In this document: one piece after another, positions 4,867-11,761 of the stretch
Layout: each line of letters starts with the position of its first letter
Position numbering within the stretch: the stretch's first letter is position 1
Source: an uncultured Treponema sp.
GTDB taxonomy: Bacteria; Spirochaetota; Spirochaetia; Treponematales; Treponemataceae
Direction: 5' to 3'
Assembly (NCBI GenBank): GCA_937902445.1
Contig: CALELJ010000160.1
Span: forward strand, 1-11,761
Length of the DNA: 11,761 nucleotides
The notes under the pieces: model-generated
Database searches by the model: none
What the model saw: the letters and a program-made list of their open reading frames with translations, nothing else
Told to the model about the DNA's origin: nothing
Program-made: the position numbers and the translations under genes

Positions 4867-6882
4867 ATGTCAGACCAGAATTCGCCAAAAAGAACCCTTG
4901 AACCGGGTACTCTTGATAAAACAAGAAAAAATATCGGACCAATAGATGCTTCTGAGGCAGCTCAGATGCAGAAGATTCTTGGTGGCGAAGTTCTAATGGA
5001 AAAATATGCTCCCATGGATACTTCCAACATGCCAAAAAGAAAGCAGCACTATGAAAGCACCGTCAGGGCTTCTGGAAAAACTTCTTCGGATATTTCTTCC
5101 GCAAGTGCATCCTATGGTTCGTCGTCTTCTTCCGCATTTGTAGGCGGAAAGGCCAGTGGAGGGAAAAAAGTGAAAACTGATGAAGATTTGCCAGAGATTT
5201 CTGCACATGAGTTGAAGCTCATGGATCGTGCCATGATGTCATCTGTGTACAACATTAAGCCGGATTTTGGACTTTTCAATTTCCTTTTCAGGATGTCGGC
5301 AAAAAACAAGGAAAAGGTTCAGAGAAACCTTGGTGACTATGTCATCAAAAGACATATCGACCATATCCAGAGTTTTGTAAGTACTATCAAGACTTTCATT
5401 CAGATTTCTCCTGATGCCTATAAATCAAAGATTGCTACGGAAGCTGACCTTAAATTCAAATTTCTCAGAACGGTCGGAAAATGGCAGATTAAGGATTTGA
5501 AGACTCTGGCACTTGAGGTTGAGAATGCGGCAGACTATCTTACGGTTCCAATGCTCATTCCGGTAACAAGGGCAATCTATCGTCTTTTGCTTACAGTCTA
5601 CTATATCGGTGACCAGCAGGTTTCGCTCCTTATCCGTGAAATCTACAACGATCTTGGCGGCTATTCAAATTCCGACAAGGCAAAACTCCAGACCCTTGCA
5701 AAACAGGGACTTACGGAGTGGCTTTATCTTCATGATCAGATCATCAAGGGACTTTATCCTCTTCTTATGAGAATGTGTTCTCCGGAATATGTTGAGTTCC
5801 CTGATTTTTTCAAAGTCAAGATTGCTGAAATCCTGAAGTTCCTTGGAATTTCCAAATTCGATCTTCTCCTTCCAGAAAAGAAAAAGAAGGAAGAAAAAAA
5901 GGAAGAAGAGAAAACCGAAGAAAAGAAGAAGGAAAACCGCCACACAGCAGGGGAAAAGAATGAAGTCGTTACGATGGGATTGAGGATCCTCGATCAGCTG
6001 TTCCCTAAGGCAGGTTTTCTGCATCTTGAAAATCATCCGGACCTCTATCCTTACTTCCAGCCGATCTATAATTTTGTGGACGGATTCAATGTCATCCATC
6101 CGGAAAATCCACTTCAGGTTACGATTGTCCTCACTCTGATTCTTGAGGATTTCTTCAAGGGCTGCCGCAACATCAATTTCAACATTGAGGCGGACGAAGT
6201 ACTCGGATCCATCCCGGACAAGCTTGACCTTTGCATGGGTGACTGGATTTCATACTATGAGGATCTTTTTGGTAAAAGACTTGGTGACTATCTGCGTACC
6301 TATGTAAATACACTTTATTCACAGAAAGATTATGCCCAGTCGAATTTCGGAAAGGAGAATCTGAACAACATTCTGTGGAGAATGAAATATTTCTTCCTTC
6401 CGCATTTCAAGTTCAATGCACCTGTTCTGCAGAAGCCTATCAACGATACAAAGTACAAACCTTTCTATGGAAGAACTGATTACATCAGAACTGTTTTCGG
6501 AACCCTTGTAAGAAGGATTGATGAAAATTCAGCCTCAAAGAAGACTGTTCTCGGTGTACTGAATCCATGGGATAAATATAATTTTGATCTTCCAAATCCA
6601 ATATCAAAGAGAATCGATGTACTTCTCGGAGCAAAAAGAGATGCTTCAGTTTCAGCTGCCACAAATGCAAACCTGATAAAGTATACCTACTGTGTAATGT
6701 CTGTTCTTGACTGGTGGGTGAACAATCCTTCAAGTCCTGCCTATGCAAGTGATCCGATGACCCTTTACCGTATCAATGCAGAAGATGGCGCTCCTCAGTT
6801 CTCCGTTGATCTTAGAACCGACCAGAATGCACTTTTTGCTGAAGGCGTTAAAAAGGCCATTGAGGCAAAAAAGAACAAGTAA
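4867..6882 (+). CDS. Large conserved-looking protein of unknown function
   Basis: I do not recognise this 671-residue protein. Residues 1-115 are polar and Ser/Lys-rich (probably disordered, with SSDISSASASYGSSSSS at about 78-94). About 116-335 is mostly helical, with many Leu/Ile/Tyr. Residues 338-356 are almost only Lys and Glu. About 363-671 is a second folded part rich in aromatics (for example WWVNNPSSPAY near 617). No signal peptide or clear membrane span is seen, so it is probably cytosolic. The ATG is set by AGGAGG (4855-4860). It follows the DUF2804 gene and ends at a strong terminator. The Lys/Glu linker, encoded by a near-pure purine tract, divides two apparent domains and contains a possible slippery site (see findings). 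It is likely restricted to spirochaetes, but I cannot test that. Confidence 0.8.
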   Translation: MSDQNSPKRTLEPGTLDKTRKNIGPIDASEAAQMQKILGGEVLMEKYAPMDTSNMPKRKQHYESTVRASGKTSSDISSASASYGSSSSSAFVGGKASGGKKVKTDEDLPEISAHELKLMDRAMMSSVYNIKPDFGLFNFLFRMSAKNKEKVQRNLGDYVIKRHIDHIQSFVSTIKTFIQISPDAYKSKIATEADLKFKFLRTVGKWQIKDLKTLALEVENAADYLTVPMLIPVTRAIYRLLLTVYYIGDQQVSLLIREIYNDLGGYSNSDKAKLQTLAKQGLTEWLYLHDQIIKGLYPLLMRMCSPEYVEFPDFFKVKIAEILKFLGISKFDLLLPEKKKKEEKKEEEKTEEKKKENRHTAGEKNEVVTMGLRILDQLFPKAGFLHLENHPDLYPYFQPIYNFVDGFNVIHPENPLQVTIVLTLILEDFFKGCRNINFNIEADEVLGSIPDKLDLCMGDWISYYEDLFGKRLGDYLRTYVNTLYSQKDYAQSNFGKENLNNILWRMKYFFLPHFKFNAPVLQKPINDTKYKPFYGRTDYIRTVFGTLVRRIDENSASKKTVLGVLNPWDKYNFDLPNPISKRIDVLLGAKRDASVSAATNANLIKYTYCVMSVLDWWVNNPSSPAYASDPMTLYRINAEDGAPQFSVDLRTDQNALFAEGVKKAIEAKKNK

Positions 6883-6889
6883 ATGTTGA

Positions 6890-6949
6890 AGGGCTGCCAT
6901 GAAAGCGATGATTTTGAATGTCATATGCTTCCCGGACAGCCCTTTTTTT
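6890..6949 (+). terminator. Terminator after the 671-residue protein gene
   Basis: AGGGCTG (6890-6896) and CAGCCCT (6937-6943) form the base of the hairpin, followed by a run of T (6943-6949). The 40-base interior can add pairs (AAGC 6902-6905 with GCTT 6927-6930). It closes the DUF2804 transcription unit. Confidence 0.8.
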
Positions 6950-6975
6950 GTGACCGCAACCTCAGGTATTTTTAA

Positions 6976-7004
6976 TTGCTTTATTGAAAAAGTGAATTTA
7001 TAAT
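6976..7004 (+). promoter_or_regulatory. Promoter of the methyltransferase gene
   Basis: TTGCTT (6976-6981) and a perfect TATAAT (6999-7004) are 17 bases apart. The expected start, about seven bases after the -10, falls at 7011-7012, the A of the ATG or the base before it. Confidence 0.7.
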
Positions 7005-7011
7005 TGATATC

Positions 7012-7743
7012 ATGAAATCAATTAAAAATCTGGTAGAATATTATGATGAGCTGTTTCCTGTAAGCAGCCTGAAAAAAAGTTTTTATTCTGAATTTGCAAA
7101 AATCTACAAGACTCCGGTACATTTCCTTTCTGTAGATTGCGGAACAGGTTTCCTTGAAAGCAGTCTTGCCCGCGAAGGTCATGACGTCACCGGAATTGAA
7201 AATGTCGAGGAACTTCTTCAGTCGGCGAATTTAAGACGCAGAAGCCAGTTGATGTCCATCAGGTTTTTCCAGATGGAAAAAAACGACATGCCAAAGTTTC
7301 TAGGAAAATCTTTCTACAACGTGATTTCAGTTTTAAACAGCCGCATAATGTTTTTCACAGATGCTGATTCCATAAGGGATTTTTTCACTACATGCAGAAA
7401 GCTTGTTGCTGACAAAGGAATTGTTCTTCTTGAGACCATCAACTTTGAAAAATACGGAAACTCGGCTCTTGTCCAGCTTAAGACCCGTGAGAGTGTAAGG
7501 GCCAAGCTTTTTTCTGAAATCCTCACTTCTGGAAGCGGAACAAAAACGATATCCATGAATCTTGAAAACAGTTCCGAAAAAATAATTCCGATCCTGAACA
7601 ATGTTCCGGTGTATCCGGTTTTGCCTTCTGAAATCAAAACTCTTGCGATGGAGGCAGGATTTTCAAATGTTGAATTCTACGGAGATTTTGACAGGAGCCC
7701 ATTTACAGGAAACGAAGATTTCTGTATTTCCGTCATCAGTTGA
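7012..7743 (+). CDS. Class I SAM-dependent methyltransferase
   Basis: A 243-residue Rossmann-fold methyltransferase. Motif I is VDCGTGFLE (41-49), followed by the acidic residue ending strand 2 in VTGIEN (Glu63). VISVLNSRIMFF (104-115) corresponds to the motif IV strand, and KGIVLLET to the later strand. The small molecule, RNA or protein it modifies cannot be deduced. The ATG has no Shine-Dalgarno sequence and lies at the predicted transcription start, suggesting a leaderless message. Its 3' end overlaps the convergent ricT by 8 bases (7736-7743), with no terminator between them, so the two transcripts may run into each other. A downstream start would remove the N-terminal helix but keep motif I. 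Confidence 0.8.
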   Translation: MKSIKNLVEYYDELFPVSSLKKSFYSEFAKIYKTPVHFLSVDCGTGFLESSLAREGHDVTGIENVEELLQSANLRRRSQLMSIRFFQMEKNDMPKFLGKSFYNVISVLNSRIMFFTDADSIRDFFTTCRKLVADKGIVLLETINFEKYGNSALVQLKTRESVRAKLFSEILTSGSGTKTISMNLENSSEKIIPILNNVPVYPVLPSEIKTLAMEAGFSNVEFYGDFDRSPFTGNEDFCISVIS

Positions 7744-8656
7744 TTTTCCAGCGGTTGCCTTCCCGGGTGAACCGCTTTGCATTGACCTCAATGAGTCGTC
7801 CGTCTTCACCAAGCATTTTTACCATTGAGGTAATCGGATTTACTTCCGTAACTCTGAAGTTTGTATTGTCGTAATAAAGCCTGATTCCTTCATTCGGAAG
7901 TTTTTTTCTTGCTTCCGCATACCAGTCGTATTCGTAGCTAAGGCAGCACAAAAGTCTTCCGCACTGTCCGCTGATCTTCATGGAATTCAAACTGAGGTTC
8001 TGGTCCTTTGCCATGCGAATGCTTACCGGACGAAGTTTGTCACTGATGCAGTTGCAGCAATATGGCCTTCCGCAGACTCCAAGTCCACCCGTGATTCTGC
8101 TTTCGTCGCGCACACCGATCTGACGAAGTTCAATTCTCATCTTGAAGATTGAAACAAGATCCTTTACAAGATCACGGAAGTCAACACGGTTTTCGCTTGA
8201 GAAGAAGAAAAGGGCTTTCTGTTCACCAACAAGAAAATGAACCGTGATGAGTTTCATGTCCAGCTTGTGGAAAGCGACTTTTTCCTTGAATTTCACGAAG
8301 GCTTCTTTTTCAGTTTCCGCAAGCTTGGCTGCTTTTTCAATATCGTCTTCTGTGGCGACTCTTGTAATCTCAACAATATCGGAAGGCTTTATTCCGACAG
8401 GAGACTTTGACATTCCAAGGTTTTTTGCAAGGTCAAGACCGTAGCGGGTTGGAATGATTACATCATCACCTTCCTTGATCTTCATGCCCTGCGGAACTGT
8501 CGCATAGATTCCTTCAAAGGAGTAGGCAAGACGAAGCTTGTACAGTTCCTTAGGAAAAACGTAATCTTCGTTGCTTGTATCCTGTGTAATATTGTCTTCA
8601 AGAGAAGAAAGGTCTTCTGACTCTTTATCTATATCATTTTCAAAAATATCTGACAT
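7736..8656 (-). CDS. ricT: RicT/YaaT-like PSP1 domain protein
   Basis: A 306-residue protein with the PSP1 C-terminal core. The diagnostic run is RIELRQIGVRDESR (174-187), GLGVCGRPYCCNC (191-203), MAKDQNLSLN (215-224) and KISGQCGRLLCC (227-238). Seven cysteines (195, 200, 201, 203, 232, 237, 238) cluster there. In Bacillus subtilis, RicT (YaaT) joins RicA and RicF in an Fe-S complex that promotes RNase Y-dependent mRNA maturation, and the cysteines are the cluster ligands. Whether RicA/RicF partners exist here is not shown. The first 30 residues are acidic and extra. The start ATG has AGGA seven bases upstream. It is the last gene of the M23-bactofilin-DUF327 operon, 68 bases after DUF327. 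Confidence 0.9.
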   Translation of the reverse strand: MSDIFENDIDKESEDLSSLEDNITQDTSNEDYVFPKELYKLRLAYSFEGIYATVPQGMKIKEGDDVIIPTRYGLDLAKNLGMSKSPVGIKPSDIVEITRVATEDDIEKAAKLAETEKEAFVKFKEKVAFHKLDMKLITVHFLVGEQKALFFFSSENRVDFRDLVKDLVSIFKMRIELRQIGVRDESRITGGLGVCGRPYCCNCISDKLRPVSIRMAKDQNLSLNSMKISGQCGRLLCCLSYEYDWYAEARKKLPNEGIRLYYDNTNFRVTEVNPITSMVKMLGEDGRLIEVNAKRFTREGNRWKIN

Positions 8657-8724
8657 CTATTTATCCTGTTTATGTTTGAACCTTTGAAATTCCGTCTTTC
8701 AAAAGACATTCCATATTTTAACAC

Positions 8725-9267
8725 TCAAGAGGCAAAAAGGTCTACCAAAAGTCCTTTAAGTTCGTTGATTCTCTCAAGCATGCCCAAAGTTTTTCTGTGG
8801 ATGTCGTTGGCAGGATTTATGAGCCATCGTGCCATCTCGTCAAGTTTTTCATTGATGACGTTCACCTGAATGTAAGGATCTCTTGTGCTTGCCCCGCGCC
8901 TTCTGTTTTTCTTCTTGAGTTCAAGATTGTTTTTAACGACATATTTCAGGAACTGGGAGACTTTCTTTCTGTAGTCGGCAAAAACATCCGGAGTCTGGTG
9001 GTCTTTCAGTACATCGGCTGCTGAATCCGCCTGGTCACGAAGCCATACCGCAGCTTCCTCAACTTCCATTTCAGAAATTTCTATCGGGAATCCATCTCTC
9101 GTGTACTGAACCTGTGCCTGGGATTTTTCAAACAGGGAAGCAAAAATGCCTTTCTTTGGCGCAGTCTTTTTTGTGTTTTCATCCTGTTTTGCTTTTGCCG
9201 CCGCCTGGCTTGAAAGGGTTTGCGCTGCCTGGAAATGTATGTTTGAGTTGATTGAATCCAATGCCAT
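8725..9267 (-). CDS. DUF327 / YaaR-like protein
   Basis: A 180-residue soluble protein. After a polar, Ala/Lys-rich first 50 residues it is predicted all-helical, with DVFADYRKKVSQFLKYVV (about 98-115), RGASTRDPYIQVNVINEKLDEM (about 123-144) and a C-terminal helix ending in DLFAS. The block FxDYRKKVxxFLKYVV and the phrase VNVINEKLDEMA match the DUF327 (YaaR) family, whose function is not established. The start is ATG 9265-9267, one base after the bactofilin stop, with AGGA eight bases upstream. A longer frame reaching 9345 would overlap bactofilin by 77 bases and is unlikely. In Bacillus, yaaR and yaaT (ricT) are neighbours, and the same pairing is kept here. Confidence 0.8.
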   Translation of the reverse strand: MALDSINSNIHFQAAQTLSSQAAAKAKQDENTKKTAPKKGIFASLFEKSQAQVQYTRDGFPIEISEMEVEEAAVWLRDQADSAADVLKDHQTPDVFADYRKKVSQFLKYVVKNNLELKKKNRRRGASTRDPYIQVNVINEKLDEMARWLINPANDIHRKTLGMLERINELKGLLVDLFAS

Positions 9268-9268
9268 G

Positions 9269-9682
9269 CTAGATCCTGACAGACATGGAACTGATTGCCT
9301 TTTCGTTTTCCCATTCAGCAGATGCTTTTTCGTAATCAGCGGCATCTACTCTTGAAATGCAGTGGCCGTGGATGATTACGTTTTCTTCTGAATAAAGCTT
9401 CTTTGTCTGGATGTCACCGATGATTGCGCTGGTTGAAAGCAGTCTGACGAATTCCGGTGCGACGATATTGCCAAGCACGATTCCGCCTATGACCGTAACT
9501 GATCTGCCGGTCACGTTTCCACGGATTCTTGCCTTTTCTCCGATAATGATATTTCCAGTTGTCTCAAGGTTGCCGTCAATGTCGCCGTCAATTCTTGCGA
9601 ATCCATTGATCTTTACATCACCCTTTACGGATGAACCGCTGCCTAAGATGCTGTTGATGGAGATGTTGTCTGTGAGTGCCAT
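9269..9682 (-). CDS. Bactofilin (polymer-forming cytoskeletal protein)
   Basis: A 137-residue protein made mainly of one bactofilin (DUF583) beta-helix at about residues 10-105. It shows the regular Gly/Ile/Val turn repeat: VKGDVKINGFARIDGDIDGN, then IIIGEKARIRGNVTG and VLGNIVAPE. Short N- and C-terminal tails flank it, the latter acidic and polar. Bactofilins polymerise without nucleotide into membrane-associated filaments and commonly position cell-wall enzymes. The gene starts four bases after the M23 peptidase stop and ends one base before DUF327, so translation is probably coupled. Its own ribosome binding site is weak (AAAGTAAAAG). The adjacent peptidase is the obvious candidate partner, as in other bacteria where bactofilin and M23 genes pair and set cell shape or helicity. 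Confidence 0.93.
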   Translation of the reverse strand: MALTDNISINSILGSGSSVKGDVKINGFARIDGDIDGNLETTGNIIIGEKARIRGNVTGRSVTVIGGIVLGNIVAPEFVRLLSTSAIIGDIQTKKLYSEENVIIHGHCISRVDAADYEKASAEWENEKAISSMSVRI

Positions 9683-9686
9683 TCTT

Positions 9687-10700
9687 TTACTTTACGTTAA
9701 TGTATTTTGCAGGATCAACAACGTCAGAACCGATGTGGACTTCATAGTGAAGATGAGGTCCTGTCGAGATACCGGTGTTTCCGATAGTTCCGATAATCTG
9801 GCGCTGGTTTACGATGTCACCTTTCTTTACGCGTGTTGTGGCAAGGTGAGCGTAGCGGGTATAGATACCGTGCTTGTGCTTGATGATGACGAAGTTTCCA
9901 AAATCATCGGCATAACCCACGGTTACGATCTGTCCGTTTGCAGTCGCAATAATAGGGTCTCCGCTTCTCCATGTTGAAAAGTCGAGTCCCTTGTGGATGT
10001 ACCACTGCTGTGTGATAGGATGGATGTTCTGGCCAAATTCCATAGAGATGTGACCGATACCGTTTTTAATCGGCCATACGTTTGGAATGTCAGAGAAAAG
10101 TGTTCCCTGGTTTTCAAGCATTTTTCCAATCTGCTCTACAGGGCGGACTGCATTTTCAAGATAGGCTGTGAGCTGGCGGATGTCCGAAGTTTCCTTGAGT
10201 GATCCGCTTGTAATGTCCTGTGTATCAAAAAGAGATGAAAGGTCGGAATTTTTTCCTGTTGATTTTGAATTCTGGGTGCTCTGGTTGATTCCAAGGAGAG
10301 AGAGCGACTGGCTCAAAGACGACTGGAACCTCTTTGCTGTCTGAAGAAGGTTGTTGTTTTCATCACGAAGTTCATCGAGGCTTGCAAGGGTCTCGCGGTT
10401 TTCTTCCCTGAGCCGTGAAATTTCAGTTCCGGAAGCAGTATTTCTGTGGTTGAAGTAAACGAAGGAACATGCAACGCCGCTGATTACGGCAAGTCCAAGA
10501 ATAAGTGCAAATACATTTGTCTGTACGCTTACAACTTTTCCGTTTGAATGCGGAACAATCATGAGCGTCAATTTTCCGTCAAAGAATTTTACAATGCAAA
10601 CACAAAGCCTTCCGATGGCGGCAAAAAATGCCCCGAAAGCATGTACGATGCGGGAAACGATGTTTTTTTCCAGTCTTTTATATCTGCGTGTGTGTGCCAC
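9687..10700 (-). CDS. Membrane-anchored M23 peptidase (LytM-type)
   Basis: A 337-residue zinc peptidoglycan hydrolase with a GTG start, supported by GGAG six bases upstream. A basic cytosolic N-terminus is followed by a transmembrane helix (about 62-84), a coiled coil (about 92-130), a Ser/Thr-rich linker (about 130-165) and the M23 domain (about 215-335). The zinc/catalytic set is complete: His236 and Asp240 (HKGLD), His285 (YAHL), His316 and His318 (PHLHYE). It should therefore be an active endopeptidase facing the periplasm and not a degenerate activator. A second hydrophobic stretch at 19-40 may lie along the membrane. It heads the four-gene operon driven by the promoter at 10744-10773. 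A role in cell shape with bactofilin is inferred from context. Confidence 0.93.
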   Translation of the reverse strand: MAHTRRYKRLEKNIVSRIVHAFGAFFAAIGRLCVCIVKFFDGKLTLMIVPHSNGKVVSVQTNVFALILGLAVISGVACSFVYFNHRNTASGTEISRLREENRETLASLDELRDENNNLLQTAKRFQSSLSQSLSLLGINQSTQNSKSTGKNSDLSSLFDTQDITSGSLKETSDIRQLTAYLENAVRPVEQIGKMLENQGTLFSDIPNVWPIKNGIGHISMEFGQNIHPITQQWYIHKGLDFSTWRSGDPIIATANGQIVTVGYADDFGNFVIIKHKHGIYTRYAHLATTRVKKGDIVNQRQIIGTIGNTGISTGPHLHYEVHIGSDVVDPAKYINVK

Positions 10701-10743
10701 GTAAAACTCCAGTGGACAGCTGTCATCCGTCCATTTTCTCTAC

Positions 10744-10773
10744 ATTATATCAAACACTCGTTAGTCTTTTCAA
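10744..10773 (-). promoter_or_regulatory. Promoter of the M23-bactofilin-DUF327-ricT operon
   Basis: On the minus strand, TTGAAA (10768-10773) and a perfect TATAAT (10744-10749) are 18 bases apart. The predicted start is near 10737, leaving a leader of about 37 bases before the GTG. No other terminator or strong promoter is seen down to the end of ricT. Confidence 0.7.
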
Positions 10774-10810
10774 GTGAATTCGCAGACGGAACCGGTTGGC
10801 AAATTATCGT

Positions 10811-10839
10811 TTGACTTGAAAATACTACTATGCTATTCT
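10811..10839 (+). promoter_or_regulatory. Promoter of the short leader/RNA before the TatD-family gene
   Basis: TTGACT (10811-10816) and TATTCT (10834-10839) are 17 bases apart, predicting a start near 10846. It diverges from the M23 operon promoter. Confidence 0.6.
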
Positions 10840-10845
10840 TTGTAT

Positions 10846-10912
10846 ATTATCGGTTAAATAACTCGTAATGTGACGGAATTCTGAAAGGTGTGCTTTCAGA
10901 ATATTTTTTTTA
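10846..10912 (+). ncRNA. Short leader or small RNA ending in a strong terminator
   Basis: This is the predicted product of the promoter at 10811-10839, about 65 nt long, ending at a perfect terminator hairpin 27 bases before the TatD-family gene. It contains ATG immediately followed by TGA (10869-10874), so any translation would be a start-stop pair. It could be an attenuated leader of the downstream gene or a free small RNA. I see no match to a known riboswitch. Confidence 0.4.
10878..10912 (+). terminator. Perfect 10-bp terminator hairpin before the TatD-family gene
   Basis: ATTCTGAAAG (10878-10887) and CTTTCAGAAT (10893-10902) pair perfectly around GTGTG, followed by eight T residues in a row (10904-10911). 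It lies between the only recognisable promoter and the TatD-family ATG. Confidence 0.85.
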
Positions 10913-10938
10913 TTTCTAAACCTTGAAAAGGAAAAGCC

Positions 10939-11742
10939 ATGCAGTTTTTTGATACTCACGCCCATATTGGGTTGATTTATGACGACCCAATCAGACAGAT
11001 CAGTGTTATTCAGCAGGCAAAGCTTGCCGGCGTTGCACGAATTATCAGCATAAACAACAGTCTCCATGACTTTAAAAAGGAATATCCTGTACTTAAGTCG
11101 CAGAAAGGAATCTATCACGCTGTTGGAGTCGGACCGTCGGAAGTGAACACTCCGGGAAAAGACTGGATCAAGACAATAGAAGAAAGTGTTCAGCTGCCTA
11201 ACGTTGTTGCAATCGGAGAAACAGGACTCGATTACTTCAAGAAATATGGAGACAAGAGAAGCCAGATTGAACTTTTCATCACACAGCTTGATCTTGCCCA
11301 GAAACATGACAAGCCTGTAATCATCCATAACCGCGAGGCAGGAAAGGACATCTTTGAGATTCTTCAGGACAGGCTTCCATCAAGGGGTGCTGTATTCCAC
11401 TGTTACAGCGAAGACGCAGCCTATGCAAGACAGTGCCTTGACGCCGGAATGAACGTTTACTTCTCATTTGCCGGAAACCTTACTTTCCGCAATGCAAGAA
11501 ATCTTCACGACACTGTTTTCGCCCTCAAGGACGCCGGTGCCACAGACAGAATCCTCATTGAGACAGAAAGTCCTTTCATGGCTCCTGCAGAATACCGCGA
11601 CAAGAGAACCATGCCTTCGTTCCTTCCATCGACTGCAAAATTCCTTGCGGATATGCTGGAAATGGACCTTGAATCCCTTGCCGCAATGCTGTGGACAAAC
11701 AGCTGTAAATTCTTTGGTTTGCCGGAAGGTAAAAACCATTAG
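10939..11742 (+). CDS. TatD-family metal-dependent hydrolase (divergent)
   Basis: A 267-residue TIM-barrel protein. Expected metal ligands are present: His7 and His9 (DTHAH), Glu94 (AIGETGLDY), His130 (IIHNREA) and His154 (FHCYS). Two family signatures depart from the norm. The usual ETDxP has become ETESP, with Glu210 in place of the catalytic Asp, and the usual GxHP near residue 65 is GVGP. Length and order are normal, and the frame is intact. TatD proteins are Mg-dependent 3'-5' DNA exonucleases, and other relatives act on different substrates, so DNase activity should not be assumed here. The start has AAAAGGAAAAG just upstream. It is separated from its promoter by a strong terminator, so expression may be controlled by read-through. 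Confidence 0.88.
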   Translation: MQFFDTHAHIGLIYDDPIRQISVIQQAKLAGVARIISINNSLHDFKKEYPVLKSQKGIYHAVGVGPSEVNTPGKDWIKTIEESVQLPNVVAIGETGLDYFKKYGDKRSQIELFITQLDLAQKHDKPVIIHNREAGKDIFEILQDRLPSRGAVFHCYSEDAAYARQCLDAGMNVYFSFAGNLTFRNARNLHDTVFALKDAGATDRILIETESPFMAPAEYRDKRTMPSFLPSTAKFLADMLEMDLESLAAMLWTNSCKFFGLPEGKNH

Positions 11743-11750
11743 GATTCTGG

Positions 11751-11761
11751 ATGTCTCCGCG
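11751..11761 (+). CDS. Probable start of a downstream gene (partial)
   Basis: ATG at 11751 follows AGGA (11741-11744, overlapping the TatD-family stop) with six-base spacing and stays open to the window edge (Met-Ser-Pro). The close spacing suggests co-transcription with the TatD-family gene. Too little is present to identify it. Confidence 0.45.

Noticed and set aside
5665..6099. Minus-strand ORF with long Phe/Leu runs
   Set aside because: It is the antisense reading of the Lys/Glu purine tract of the 671-residue protein, with no ribosome binding site or promoter.
9268..9345. Longer DUF327 protein starting inside bactofilin
   Set aside because: It would overlap bactofilin by 77 bases, and the ATG at 9267, one base after the bactofilin stop, has its own ribosome binding site.
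10828..11328. Minus-strand 166-codon ORF over the TatD-family gene
   Set aside because: It lies opposite a clear family member and across the terminator and promoter region. Composition and start signals are unconvincing.

Overview
The window looks like a piece of a Treponema-type spirochaete chromosome. This is inferred from three things: an outer-membrane beta-barrel protein with a Sec signal and a C-terminal Phe, the run M23 peptidase - bactofilin - DUF327 - RicT, and A/T-rich promoters with moderate GC in the genes. No 16S or other taxonomic marker is present, so the genus is a judgement and not a proof.

Layout. (1) 1-993 is a gene-poor, repeat-rich stretch. Blocks of a long imperfect palindromic repeat (1-110 and 535-898) flank what I read as a complete type I toxin-antitoxin locus. 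It has a 32-residue hydrophobic peptide gene (293-391) with a strong ribosome binding site, and a convergent antisense RNA (about 476 to 391) with its own promoter and terminator. Two inverted segments could zip the 5' end of the toxin mRNA to its 3' end. (2) 994-2235 (minus) encodes a 413-residue outer-membrane protein with a clear terminator. (3) 2442-3605 is an intact IS110-family transposase. It is preceded by a short region containing a strong hairpin (possible bridge RNA) and abuts, on its right, another copy of the palindromic repeat (3616-3692). (4) 3791-6882 holds two plus-strand genes that appear co-transcribed: a DUF2804 protein and a 671-residue protein of unknown function, closed by a terminator at 6890-6949. 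(5) 7012-7743 is a SAM-dependent methyltransferase whose promoter places the transcription start at, or one base before, the ATG. (6) 10700-7736 (minus) is a tight four-gene operon: M23 peptidase, bactofilin, DUF327/YaaR-like protein and RicT. (7) A divergent promoter at 10811 drives a short transcript ending in a perfect terminator hairpin just before a TatD-family gene (10939-11742); another gene probably starts at 11751.

How the parts work together. The M23-bactofilin pair fits a cell-shape module in which a bactofilin scaffold localises a membrane-anchored peptidoglycan hydrolase. RicT belongs to a family acting with an Fe-S complex on RNA processing in Firmicutes, and its role here is unknown. 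The left third looks like an accessory hot spot of repeats, an IS and a toxin locus. The right two thirds look like stable chromosomal genes. The most novel candidate is the small toxin/antisense locus at 201-511.
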